Source: Lachnoclostridium phytofermentans
Lineage (GTDB): Bacteria > Bacillota > Clostridia > Lachnospirales > Lachnospiraceae
DNA: 9,096 bases
Reading direction: 5' to 3'
Assembly: GCA_003526525.1 (NCBI GenBank)
Contig: DPVV01000431.1
Span: 1-9,096 of the forward strand
Positions 1 to 6,154 of the stretch are shown piece by piece (the stretch's first letter is position 1; each line of letters begins with the position of its first letter). A program made the position numbers and the translations under genes. Below the pieces are notes generated by a model, which worked only from the letters and a program-made list of their open reading frames with translations, was not told where the DNA came from and ran no database searches.

Positions 1-315
1 AAACGACCGTTACCAATACCACCGTCCCCAAAACGACCGTCCCCAAAACGACCGTCCCCAAAACGACCGTCCCCAAAGCGACCGTCCCCAAAACGACCGT
101 CCCCAAAACGACCGTCATCAAAACGATCGTCATCAAAACGATCATCCCCAAAACGATCGTCCCCAAAACGACCGTTCCCAAAACGACCGTCCCCAAAACG
201 ACCATCCCCAAAACGACCATCCCCAAAACGACCGTCATCAAAACGACCGTCATCAAAACGATCATCCCCAAAACGATCGTCATCAAAACGACCGTCCCCA
301 AAGCGATCTTTACCA
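1..315. repeat. 15-bp tandem repeat array (about 21 units)
   Basis: Consensus AAACGACCGTCCCCA on the plus strand, in register from base 1 to about 315, continuing beyond the window. Units differ by one to three substitutions and never by an indel, which keeps the minus-strand reading frame. Variants are mainly CAT for CCC (Gly to Asp) and GATC for GACC (Gly to Asp). Units 106-150 resemble units 226-270, giving a second period near 120 bp (eight units). Confidence 0.95.
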
Positions 316-446
316 CAGTTATTTCGATCATAGTCTTCCCAATCACAGTTATCTTCGCAACACTCATCCTTTTGGAAATGTTCTCTGCATTCACAGTCAC
401 AATCACAATTCCCAAAGTCTTGGTCTCCACGTCCAGTTTGATTCAT
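1..446 (-). CDS. Cys-rich, [G/D]D[G/D]RF-repeat protein (partial, runs off left edge)
   Basis: Open from an ATG at 446 on the minus strand to the window edge (148 full codons, no stop), so the C-terminus is not seen. The start has GAGG five bases upstream. I do not recognise a family. Residues 1-46 are acidic and hold eight cysteines (14, 16, 18, 20, 29, 30, 34, 44), including an alternating CDCDCEC run. From about residue 47 the protein is a tandem array of five-residue units, mostly GDGRF, with DDGRF, GDDRF, DDDRF and GNGRF variants and one divergent GDGGI near the edge. Arg, Phe, Gly and Asp make up nearly all of it, so it should be a disordered low-complexity polyampholyte. No signal peptide or membrane segment is visible in the seen part. 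The cysteine head could bind metal or cross-link; a spore-coat, surface or condensate-forming role is only speculation. That it is a real gene is likely because the frame survives more than 20 repeat units. Confidence 0.75.
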   Translation of the reverse strand, partial: MNQTGRGDQDFGNCDCDCECREHFQKDECCEDNCDWEDYDRNNCGKDRFGDGRFDDDRFGDDRFDDGRFDDGRFGDGRFGDGRFGDGRFGNGRFGDDRFGDDRFDDDRFDDGRFGDGRFGDGRFGDGRFGDGRFGDGRFGDGGIGNGR

Positions 447-542
447 TTAAACCTCATTTCTGCGCTGCTTTTTACGCATAATAAGTTTGTGGATGCAGCG
501 CAGACACAAACTTTCTGAGTAAAAGATTAAAAAATCGTTCAC
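447..542 (-). CDS. possible 31-codon leader ORF abutting the RF-repeat gene
   Basis: On the minus strand a GTG at 542 is preceded by AAAGGAG (555-549) at a six-base spacing, a textbook ribosome site. The frame runs 31 codons and ends in TAA at 449-447, directly touching the ATG of the RF-repeat gene at 446, so translation of the two could be coupled. The predicted peptide holds a Cys-x2-Cys (residues 13 and 16) and a basic tail (RKKQRR). An in-frame stop lies at 560-558, so it is not an extension of a longer gene. I recognise no family. It overlaps the inverted repeats at 460-513, so either the peptide, its translation, or the RNA structure may matter. It may also be a chance ORF. Confidence 0.42.
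   Translation of the reverse strand: MNDFLIFYSESLCLRCIHKLIMRKKQRRNEV
460..513 (-). promoter_or_regulatory. candidate pseudoknot/hairpin in leader of RF-repeat gene
   Basis: Two nested inverted-repeat pairs lie just before the ribosome site of the gene starting at 446. Pair one is AAGTTTGTG (483-491) with CACAAACTT (505-513), nine perfect base pairs around a 13-base loop. Pair two is CTGCGCTGC (460-468) with GCAGCGCAG (495-503), and its inner copy sits entirely in the loop of pair one. Read in the minus-strand transcript this has the order S1-S2-S1'-S2' of an H-type pseudoknot with connectors of 1, 3 and 14 bases, ending four bases before GAGG. It could alternatively switch between two hairpins or be a protein-binding dyad in DNA. 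No T-run follows it, so it is not a terminator. Confidence 0.45.
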
Positions 543-683
543 TCTTAACTCCTTTCGTTATAAGCGGAGCAAGCGGAAATTTTCTTAGCTCTCTAGTAAT
601 ATAGTATTCACGGCTCGACAGAATGTGAGTTTATATGCTTTGGTATGATAAAATACTTCCACATTTTAGATAGTCATTTACTC

Positions 684-712
684 TTGGCATAGTCGAATGC
701 TAGGTGTATACT
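684..712 (+). promoter_or_regulatory. sigma-A-type promoter upstream of GH27 remnant
   Basis: TTGGCA (684-689), a 17-base spacer, and TATACT (707-712). It would start transcription near 719, about 60 bases before the GTG start of the alpha-galactosidase remnant, suggesting that the broken gene may still be transcribed. Confidence 0.5.
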
Positions 713-780
713 TCTTAATATGTAGAAGATTTTACCAATTAATAGTACGTTTTTATACAATAGAAAGAGGGGGTATCAAA

Positions 781-1630
781 GTGCTAAAAAAAGACTATGT
801 AGCATTAACGCCACCAATGGGGTGGAACAGTTGGGATTGCTATGGCCCTGCCATCACGGAAGCAGACTTACTTGGTAATGCAGAGTATATGGATAAATTT
901 CTCAAAGAGTATGGATGGAAATATATTATCAATGATATCCAATGGTCAGAACCAATGGCTGGAACAAAAGGTTGGGATTATAATGCCTTTGCAGAACTTA
1001 CACTTGATGAATATGGAAGACAGATACCTGCGGTAAACCGATTTCCATCAGCAAAAGGTGGCGCGGGTTTTAAACCAATCGCAGACAAAATCCATGCAAT
1101 GGGATTAAAATATGTTTACTTATTGTGAGATATGGCAAAAGCATGTTTCTCCAGGTTGTTTTCCAGATTGTGATATGCTACCTCTTGGTCACATATGCAT
1201 TACTATAGATGGAATTGGTCATTGGACAAATTTTACGAAAGAAGAGCAACAGACGATGCTTACACTATGGAGTATATTTCGATCACCGCTAATTCTCGGA
1301 GCTGAACTTAGAAAAAATGATGATTGGACGTTATCCTTATTAACCAATAAAGAAGTCCTTCGCATGAATAAGCATTCTTTTGGAGCGAGACAGATTACTC
1401 GGAATCAAAATGAAGCAATATGGACTAGTGAGGATATCGATGGAAGTAAATATTTGGCGTTATTCAATTTAAGTGATTGCATTAGAAATGTCACAGTTTA
1501 TCTAGAAGAATTAGAGCTTCATAATGTTTTGCTTAGGGACTTATGGAAAGGAGAAGATATTAGAATGGTAAACGATAGGGTTAGTGTATCGTTACAACCT
1601 CATGAAAGTAAACTGTATCGAGTAAGATAA
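781..1630 (+). pseudogene. GH27 alpha-galactosidase, catalytic middle deleted and frame shifted
   Basis: The front fragment starts at GTG 781, with AGAGGGGG a few bases upstream; the ORF extends farther left to an ATG at 697, but without a ribosome site or homology. It has the GH27 opening PPMGWNSWDCYG, then a DIQW block and NRFPSA, reaching GLKY near 1113 before a stop at 1126-1128. The rear fragment is in the +1 frame (about 1112-1630) and opens at CEIWQKHV, followed by PDCDMLPLGHI, the LWSIFRSPL block and the C-terminal beta domain. From family knowledge, intact homologues have about 140 more residues between these points, holding both the nucleophile Asp (after the LK/VKxD strand) and the acid/base Asp. 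Both are missing, so no activity is expected. The junction lies around 1108-1118. The original enzyme would have released alpha-galactosyl residues from oligosaccharides in the cytoplasm. An assembly error is the main alternative. Confidence 0.88.
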
Positions 1631-1635
1631 AGTAA

Positions 1636-1908
1636 GGAAAATACCATGGATGTAAAAAGGATGGGATGAACGATATTCTTCCGATACAAGAAGAAAATTA
1701 TATTCTGATAGCATACCATAAGGAGTTTCCAATTTTTTATCAAGAGATTATTGATTCGATTAAAGAGTCAAATCCACAGGTACTTATCTTGGTTTACATG
1801 ATTGATATGCACCAAGCATTTCGCGAGATTACTGGAAATGATATTCAGAGCTTTTACCAAGAAGACGGTCTTCACCCAAATAAAGAAGGGGCAAATATTA
1901 GATAAATA
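1636..1908 (+). pseudogene. remnant of SGNH/GDSL-type esterase, N-terminal part missing
   Basis: After a stop at 1633-1635 the frame reads a few unrelated codons, then GMND at about 1663-1674, the block III motif (GxND) of SGNH hydrolases. It continues through a helix-strand stretch (IKESNPQVLILVY) to DGLHPNKEG near 1864-1890, the block V Asp-x-x-His pair, and stops early at TAA. The block I GDS serine and the preceding strands are absent, and the C-terminal helix is cut after block V. Intact relatives are usually around 200 residues or longer; here about 85 codons remain. The first ATG (1666) lacks a good ribosome site. It lies six bases after the GH27 remnant, so the two were probably one carbohydrate-degradation operon (an acetyl-esterase-like partner is an inference). 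Not expected to be active. Confidence 0.68.
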
Positions 1909-1935
1909 GATAAATAAAAGAGCAATAAATAAATC

Positions 1936-1989
1936 AAATGGAATATTCCTATGAAAAGAAAATTTGTTTCTCAAAGGAATATTCCATTT
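1936..1989. terminator. bidirectional hairpin between convergent genes
   Basis: A perfect 15-bp inverted repeat, AAATGGAATATTCCT (1936-1950) and AGGAATATTCCATTT (1975-1989), with a 24-base A/T-rich loop. Ts follow the right arm on the plus strand, and the A-rich DNA left of it gives Ts on the minus strand. It sits between the plus-strand esterase remnant and the minus-strand DUF421 gene, as expected for a shared terminator. Confidence 0.8.
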
Positions 1990-2033
1990 TATTTGAAACT
2001 ATCCTGTATCCTTAATTATAATTCCTGGCAACC

Positions 2034-2726
2034 TTATGATGCATGATCTTTTTTGTAACGCTTGTAAACAGTAATTTCGTGTTTATGATTACAAGTAACT
2101 AATAAAAGCTCATGATAATCGTTATATCCCTGAGACTTAAGCTGATTGATAAGCCAGGCTTCATCAAGAGTAAGAATTTTTAGATTAGAGACAATCATAA
2201 TTCCATCAAGAACTAAGTTAAATACCATGTACTCTTGTGGTACTTTTATATTAAGATCTTTTGGGCTAGCTGGTTTATGGGGAGCTTTAGGAAGGATACT
2301 CACTGTACCGTTTGGTTCAAGAAGGGCTGTCTGTATCGTATTAATGTCAAAATAACCACTGCTACGGCACTGTATCTGAAATTCTTCTATATCAATTTTC
2401 GCTTTTTTAAAATTTTCATAATATAGTTTGTCGTTATCTAGTAGTACAAGAGGATAACCATTCACAAAACGAGAAAAACCAAGCCACTTATCTGTTCCAA
2501 TTGATAATGCTACGCCAACAATACTATATATAATCATCGCTACCAATGGATAGACCGGATTTTCAAGTTCTGTAGCCATTTCTGCAGCAATGGAGCCGAT
2601 GGTAATCCCATTGATGTAATCAAATAAACTCATTTGAGACATCTGCCGATAACCAATAAGCTTACATAAGAAAAATAATGCAACGATAGAGGCAAAAGAA
2701 GCCAAAATTACTTTTATGATAGACAT
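2034..2726 (-). CDS. DUF421 (YetF-like) membrane protein
   Basis: Encodes 230 residues, the normal length for DUF421 proteins such as Bacillus YetF and YrbG. The start ATG at 2726 has AAGGAG eight bases upstream (2740-2735). Membrane segments are at about residues 5-22, 38-50 and 58-77. The hallmark GYRQMSQMSLFDYINGITIG (about 25-44) matches the family's G-x-RQ...FDY/F...GITIGSIA signature. The cytoplasmic part holds RSSGYFDINTIQTALLEPNG (about 121-140), which corresponds to the family's conserved R-x2-G...aiLE-x-NG stretch. The biochemical role of the family is not well defined; some Bacillus members are linked to the spore or the cell envelope. It converges on the esterase remnant and diverges from the COG0523 gene. 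Only about 35 bases separate its start from the first readable COG0523 codons, so its native promoter may be lost or lie inside that remnant. Confidence 0.88.
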   Translation of the reverse strand: MSIIKVILASFASIVALFFLCKLIGYRQMSQMSLFDYINGITIGSIAAEMATELENPVYPLVAMIIYSIVGVALSIGTDKWLGFSRFVNGYPLVLLDNDKLYYENFKKAKIDIEEFQIQCRSSGYFDINTIQTALLEPNGTVSILPKAPHKPASPKDLNIKVPQEYMVFNLVLDGIMIVSNLKILTLDEAWLINQLKSQGYNDYHELLLVTCNHKHEITVYKRYKKDHAS

Positions 2727-2831
2727 TATAACTTCTCCTTTTTATAATTTGCAAGTAGTTAAGCTGGGGTACTTACCGATGATGTAGTATTAAATAGCTA
2801 CACAGCTGTAGTTGATGTAAAGAAGTGTAAG

Positions 2832-3695
2832 ATGTATATGAAAAACTTCGGAGAGTTTTTCAATGATCAGATTGAAAGTGCTAAAACGATTATACTTAGC
2901 CGTACCGGTGATATTACAGAGGATAAATTAGCAGCAAGTCTTGCATTAATCAAAGAGCATAATCAAAATGCTACGATAGTGACAACACCATGGGATAAAA
3001 TTGATGGAAAACATATTTTAAGTGCAATTGAACATCAGAATGATTTGATGGATACGATGTTAAGTGAGACAGGCATTTGCGAATCATGCGGACATGTTCA
3101 TGACCACGAACATCATGAAGATTGTTGCGGGCACGATCATGACCACAAACATCATCATGAAGATTGTTGCGGGCACGATCATGACCACGAACATCATCAT
3201 GAAGATTGTTGCGGGCACGATCATGACCACGAACACCATCATGAAGATTGCTGCGGACACAATCATGACCACGAACACCATCATGAAGATTGCTGCGGAC
3301 ACGATTATGACCACGAACATCATCATGAAGATTGCTGTGGACACGATCATGACCACAATCACAACGATGAAGGCTGCAGCTGTCATGACCATGGACATGA
3401 CCACAATCATCATCATCACCACGCTGATGAAGTGTTTACAAGCTGGGGTATGGAAACAGCGCATAAGTATGAAGAAGCGGAACTTAAAAAGGTACTTAAC
3501 ACCCTTTCAGAAGCAGAGAATCTTGGAATTATCCTACGTGCGAAAGGCATTGTATCCTCTGTGGAGGGCGAGTGGTTCCACTTTGACTTGGTTCCAGGAG
3601 AATTTGAGATACGTCGTGGAGGAGCAGATTACACAGGAAGAATTTGTGTAATTGGAAGCAAGTTAGATACGAAAGCCATCAGTGAATTGTTTTAA
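2832..3695 (+). CDS. COG0523/G3E (CobW-family) metal chaperone, N-terminus missing, His/Cys-rich
   Basis: The readable protein (287 residues from ATG 2832) starts inside the GTPase domain. Readable family-like codons continue upstream (VVDVKKCKMYM) to a stop near 2759, so about 150 N-terminal residues with the P-loop, the switch regions and the usual CxCC metal motif are absent. LSRTGD (residues 22-27) occupies the NKxD position. Residues 83-199 are a metal-binding insert with six 14-residue units of the CCGHDHDHEHHHED type. Residues 200-287 are a typical CobW C-terminal domain (SWGMET, ILRAKG, EWFHFDLVPG, IGSKLD). The frame is intact through the repeats. No good ribosome site precedes 2832 (only AAGAAG), so it may be an untranslated pseudogene or a weakly expressed metal-binding protein without GTPase activity. 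It lies about 100 bases before another G3E gene. The family delivers Zn, Co or Ni to client proteins; the metal here is not determinable. Confidence 0.7.
   Translation: MYMKNFGEFFNDQIESAKTIILSRTGDITEDKLAASLALIKEHNQNATIVTTPWDKIDGKHILSAIEHQNDLMDTMLSETGICESCGHVHDHEHHEDCCGHDHDHKHHHEDCCGHDHDHEHHHEDCCGHDHDHEHHHEDCCGHNHDHEHHHEDCCGHDYDHEHHHEDCCGHDHDHNHNDEGCSCHDHGHDHNHHHHHADEVFTSWGMETAHKYEEAELKKVLNTLSEAENLGIILRAKGIVSSVEGEWFHFDLVPGEFEIRRGGADYTGRICVIGSKLDTKAISELF
3123..3374. repeat. 6 x 42-bp tandem repeat encoding His/Cys units
   Basis: Six in-frame 42-bp units starting at TGTTGC (3123). Each encodes CC-G-H-D-H-D-H-[E/K/N]-HHH-ED or a close variant; the fifth has His to Tyr and the sixth is diverged at its end (NDEG). 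Silent differences (TGT/TGC, GGG/GGA, CAT/CAC) group the first three units apart from the later ones, suggesting stepwise duplication. A shorter version precedes the array (GHVHDHEHHED) and a looser His-rich tail follows to about 3425. Confidence 0.95.
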
Positions 3696-3796
3696 GAAAG
3701 ATAAAAGAATGAAATTAGAAGATAAGTTGAAATAAAGAAAGTTTTTCAATGATATAGAAATGCCATATTCAGTTGAATTGGTACATGGAGGATAAT

Positions 3797-4753
3797 ATGG
3801 AGATACCAGTATATTTAGTCAATGGGTTTTTAGAGAGTGGAAAAAGTACGTTTGTACTAGAAACAATGAAAGACCCAGAGTTTACAGATTCCGTCCGTAC
3901 CTTACTCCTTGTTTGTGAAGAAGGAGAAGTAGAATATGACGAGGCCATGTTAGCGAAGTTAAAGGTTGATGTGGTTGTCGTGGAAGATCAAGATAAATTG
4001 AATGAAGAATTTTTGAAACATTGTTATGAGCTTTATAAACCTCAGCGGGTTATGATAGAGTACAATGGTATGTGGGATACTGAAGAATTTTTAGAGATGG
4101 AGTTACCTGAGCCTCTTGTTATGGCACAGATTATCACATTAATCGATGCATCCACCTACCAAAACTATATGAGCAACTTTAAATCCATTATGATTTCACA
4201 ATTTAAGTATTCGGATACTGTCATAGTAAATCGTTGTGACGAATCTACGGACAAGATTGCGATAAGACGTACCATTAAGCCTGTTAATAGAAAAGCTGAG
4301 ATTGTATATGAATCTGTAGACGGGGTAACTACCGATGCAGGGGAAGAAGTACTTCCATTTGATATTACAGCAGACCACATTGACTTATGTGATGATGACT
4401 ATGGTTTATGGTATTTGCATGCAATGGATAATCCAAAGATGTATCAAGGGAAAATAATTACGTTCCGTGCCATGGTATATAAAACAGAGAGGTTTCCAAA
4501 GGGAGCATTTGTACCTGGTAGATTTGCAATGACTTGTTGCGCGGATGATATCGCATTTATCGGCTTCTTATGTAAGACCGATTATGCGGGACCAGTTGCT
4601 ATTGATCAGTTAAAGAACCGTATGTGGATTACATTAACAGCTCAGTTACGGGTTGAATACTATAAGGAATATCATGGAAAAGGTCCGGTTCTTTATGCAA
4701 AGAAAATCGAAATGGCAGAGGAACCACAAGAAAAATTAGTGTACTTTAACTAA
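3797..4753 (+). CDS. G3E GTPase fused to DUF1980-like domain, COG0523 family
   Basis: The start is ATG 3797 because GGAGG (3787-3791) lies five bases upstream; the frame is open from an ATG at 3773, but that lacks a site. The product is 318 residues. The GTPase half has the P-loop GFLESGKS (10-17), a strand-Asp region near 113-118 (TLIDAS) and NRCD (145-148) in the NKxD place. The CxCC metal motif of typical COG0523 proteins is not present; only VCEEGE with one Cys (40) is near. Residues about 205-318 resemble the C-terminal domain of DUF1980/YcgQ proteins: YxGKIITFRAMVY, then TCCADDIAFIGF with a Cys pair (247-248), then a WITLTAQL strand. YcgQ-type proteins accompany YcgR-type permeases and, from memory, belong to the zinc-starvation response in Bacillus. 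It is likely cytoplasmic and co-transcribed with the preceding His-rich gene. Role inferred: nucleotide-driven metal transfer. Confidence 0.8.
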   Translation: MEIPVYLVNGFLESGKSTFVLETMKDPEFTDSVRTLLLVCEEGEVEYDEAMLAKLKVDVVVVEDQDKLNEEFLKHCYELYKPQRVMIEYNGMWDTEEFLEMELPEPLVMAQIITLIDASTYQNYMSNFKSIMISQFKYSDTVIVNRCDESTDKIAIRRTIKPVNRKAEIVYESVDGVTTDAGEEVLPFDITADHIDLCDDDYGLWYLHAMDNPKMYQGKIITFRAMVYKTERFPKGAFVPGRFAMTCCADDIAFIGFLCKTDYAGPVAIDQLKNRMWITLTAQLRVEYYKEYHGKGPVLYAKKIEMAEEPQEKLVYFN

Positions 4754-4786
4754 GCATGGAATTAATCACCAAAAACTAGAAATTGC

Positions 4787-4815
4787 TTGACGAACAATAT
4801 ATTTTTATATATAAT
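4787..4815 (+). promoter_or_regulatory. sigma-A promoter for the yicC-remA-rpoZ operon
   Basis: TTGACG (4787-4792), a 17-base spacer and a perfect TATAAT (4810-4815). Transcription would begin near 4822, leaving a leader of about 165 bases before yicC. It is the strongest-looking promoter in the window. Confidence 0.8.
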
Positions 4816-4919
4816 GTTTTAGATAATGGCTAATCGAGACAGCAGGTTAACTAAGAATCACAGGAGTTATTCCAAAGTGTAAAGAATTTATTTCATAAAA
4901 CATGCCTGTTTAGTAGGCT

Positions 4920-4954
4920 GGATATTGTACCAAGACGACGAGGTACCAATATCC
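4920..4954 (+). promoter_or_regulatory. leader hairpin before yicC
   Basis: GGATATTGTACC (4920-4931) pairs with GGTACCAATATCC (4942-4954) around a ten-base loop, with one bulged G. No U-run follows (GTATAAAC), so it is not a simple terminator. It ends 33 bases before the yicC start and could shield the leader, bind a protein or affect processing. No known riboswitch fits by eye. Confidence 0.5.
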
Positions 4955-4987
4955 GTATAAACTTATCACGAGAGGAATTGAGCTGAT

Positions 4988-5866
4988 ATGTTAAAGAGTA
5001 TGACTGGCTTTGGTAGATGTGAGATTGATACCGGGGAACGTAAGTTGATTGTAGAGTTAAAATCTGTCAATCATCGTTACCTTGAGATTTCGGTAAAATT
5101 GCCTAAGAAATTAAACTTTTTTGAATCAGGTATTCGAAACGTTCTGAAACAATATATTAGCCGTGGAAAGGTCGATGTATTTATTACATACGAGGATTAC
5201 ACGGAAGGTAAAGCTTGCGTTAAGTACAACGAGGATATTGCAAGAGAATACTATAACGGTCTTGAAAAAATGAGCCGGGATTTTGGTATAGAGAATGATA
5301 TTAGAGCCTCCATATTATCAAGATTTCCAGATGTTTTTACTCTTGAGGAACAGACCATGGATGAACAAGAACTGTGGGAATTGCTTGAGAAAACAGTAAG
5401 AGCAGCTGCAGAAAAATTTGTGGAGACACGAATCGCAGAAGGCGAGCATTTGTTAGAAGATATTCATGCAAAGTTAGATAGCATGTTAACGATTGTTGAA
5501 TTTATCCAAGAAAGAGAACCTCAAATCGTAGCAGAATATCGCAAAAAGCTATCCGATAAAGTGAAGGAACTATTAGGAGAAACCTCCATTGACGAAGGTG
5601 TTTTAGCAACAGAGATTACTATATTTGCTGATAAAATCTGTGTAGATGAAGAAACAGTTCGGTTACGTGCACATATCAACAATATGAAGAGCACTCTGAA
5701 TGAAGCAGTAAATGTGGGAAGAAAATTAGATTTTATTGCTCAGGAAATGAACCGTGAGGCTAATACCATCTTGTCGAAGGCGAATGATTTGTCTGTATCG
5801 AATCAAGCAATCGATTTAAAAACTGAAATTGAAAAGATACGAGAACAGATACAAAACATTGAGTAA
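4988..5866 (+). CDS. yicC: YicC/YloC-family endoribonuclease
   Basis: The product is 292 residues, the family's normal size. The start ATG 4988 follows GAGAGGA by about 11 bases. The N-terminal YicC domain opens with MLKSMTGFGR and has the conserved SVNHRYLEI (about 26-34) and the RGKVDV block (about 59-64). The C-terminal DUF1732 part carries DEETVRLRAHI (about 219-229) and GRKLDFIAQEMNREANTILS (about 242-261), both signatures of the family. From the literature, YicC of E. coli is an endoribonuclease that helps degrade the small RNA RyhB, and the Bacillus homologue YloC also cleaves RNA. It is cytoplasmic and heads the operon, with remA beginning 12 bases after its stop. No missing key blocks. 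Identity is close to certain; cellular targets here are unknown. Confidence 0.95.
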   Translation: MLKSMTGFGRCEIDTGERKLIVELKSVNHRYLEISVKLPKKLNFFESGIRNVLKQYISRGKVDVFITYEDYTEGKACVKYNEDIAREYYNGLEKMSRDFGIENDIRASILSRFPDVFTLEEQTMDEQELWELLEKTVRAAAEKFVETRIAEGEHLLEDIHAKLDSMLTIVEFIQEREPQIVAEYRKKLSDKVKELLGETSIDEGVLATEITIFADKICVDEETVRLRAHINNMKSTLNEAVNVGRKLDFIAQEMNREANTILSKANDLSVSNQAIDLKTEIEKIREQIQNIE

Positions 5867-5878
5867 GAGGGGATACGG

Positions 5879-6154
5879 TTGAATAAACTGATTAACATTG
5901 GTTTTGGTAATGTAATAAATGCAGGAAAGATGATTTCTGTAATACGTCCGGAGGCAGCTCCGGTAAAAAGAATGGTTCAGAATGCAAAAGATAGCGGCAG
6001 CTGTGTGGATGCAACCTGTGGAAGGAAATGCAAAGCAGTTGTTGTAATGGAAACTGGACAGATTGTATTATCAGCATTGCTTCCAGAGACAATTGCAAAT
6101 CGTGTGAACCAACGAGAGAGCATAGAAGGCAATGAAGTTTTCCAAGCTCTATAA
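5879..6154 (+). CDS. remA: RemA-family (DUF370) matrix/biofilm regulator, TTG start
   Basis: The product is 91 residues starting at TTG 5879, with AGAGGGG seven bases upstream; no ATG fits. It matches RemA/YlzA from the first residues: INIGFGNVINAGKMISVIRPEAAPVKR (5-31), DATCGRKCKAVVVM (44-57) and ILSALLPETIANR-like (63-75). In Bacillus, RemA is a ring-forming DNA-binding protein that activates matrix and osmoprotection genes, with Arg18, Arg50 and Arg51 reported as important. Counting from the alignment, these are Lys17, Arg49 and Lys50 here, keeping the charge. Odd features are three cysteines, 42, 47 and 51 (C-x4-C-x3-C), where Bacillus RemA has none. It is the middle gene of yicC-remA-rpoZ. 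Regulatory targets in this organism are unknown. Confidence 0.93.
   Translation: MNKLINIGFGNVINAGKMISVIRPEAAPVKRMVQNAKDSGSCVDATCGRKCKAVVVMETGQIVLSALLPETIANRVNQRESIEGNEVFQAL

Noticed and set aside
1..315. CRISPR-like array
   Set aside because: Units are contiguous 15-mers without spacers, and they are in frame in a coding region.
697..780. N-terminal extension of the GH27 fragment starting at ATG 697
   Set aside because: It overlaps the promoter at 684-712, has no ribosome site, and does not resemble the family. GTG 781 has a strong site and starts where homology begins.
3064..3651. Long ORFs in other frames across the His-rich repeat (both strands)
   Set aside because: They are Met/Ile/Thr-rich shadows created by the 42-bp repeat; the frame with the CobW C-terminal domain is the real one.
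3727..3755. Promoter before the G3E-DUF1980 gene (TTGAAA with TGATAT)
   Set aside because: The -10 matches at only three positions, and the short inverted repeat there is A/T-rich; co-transcription with the upstream gene is simpler.
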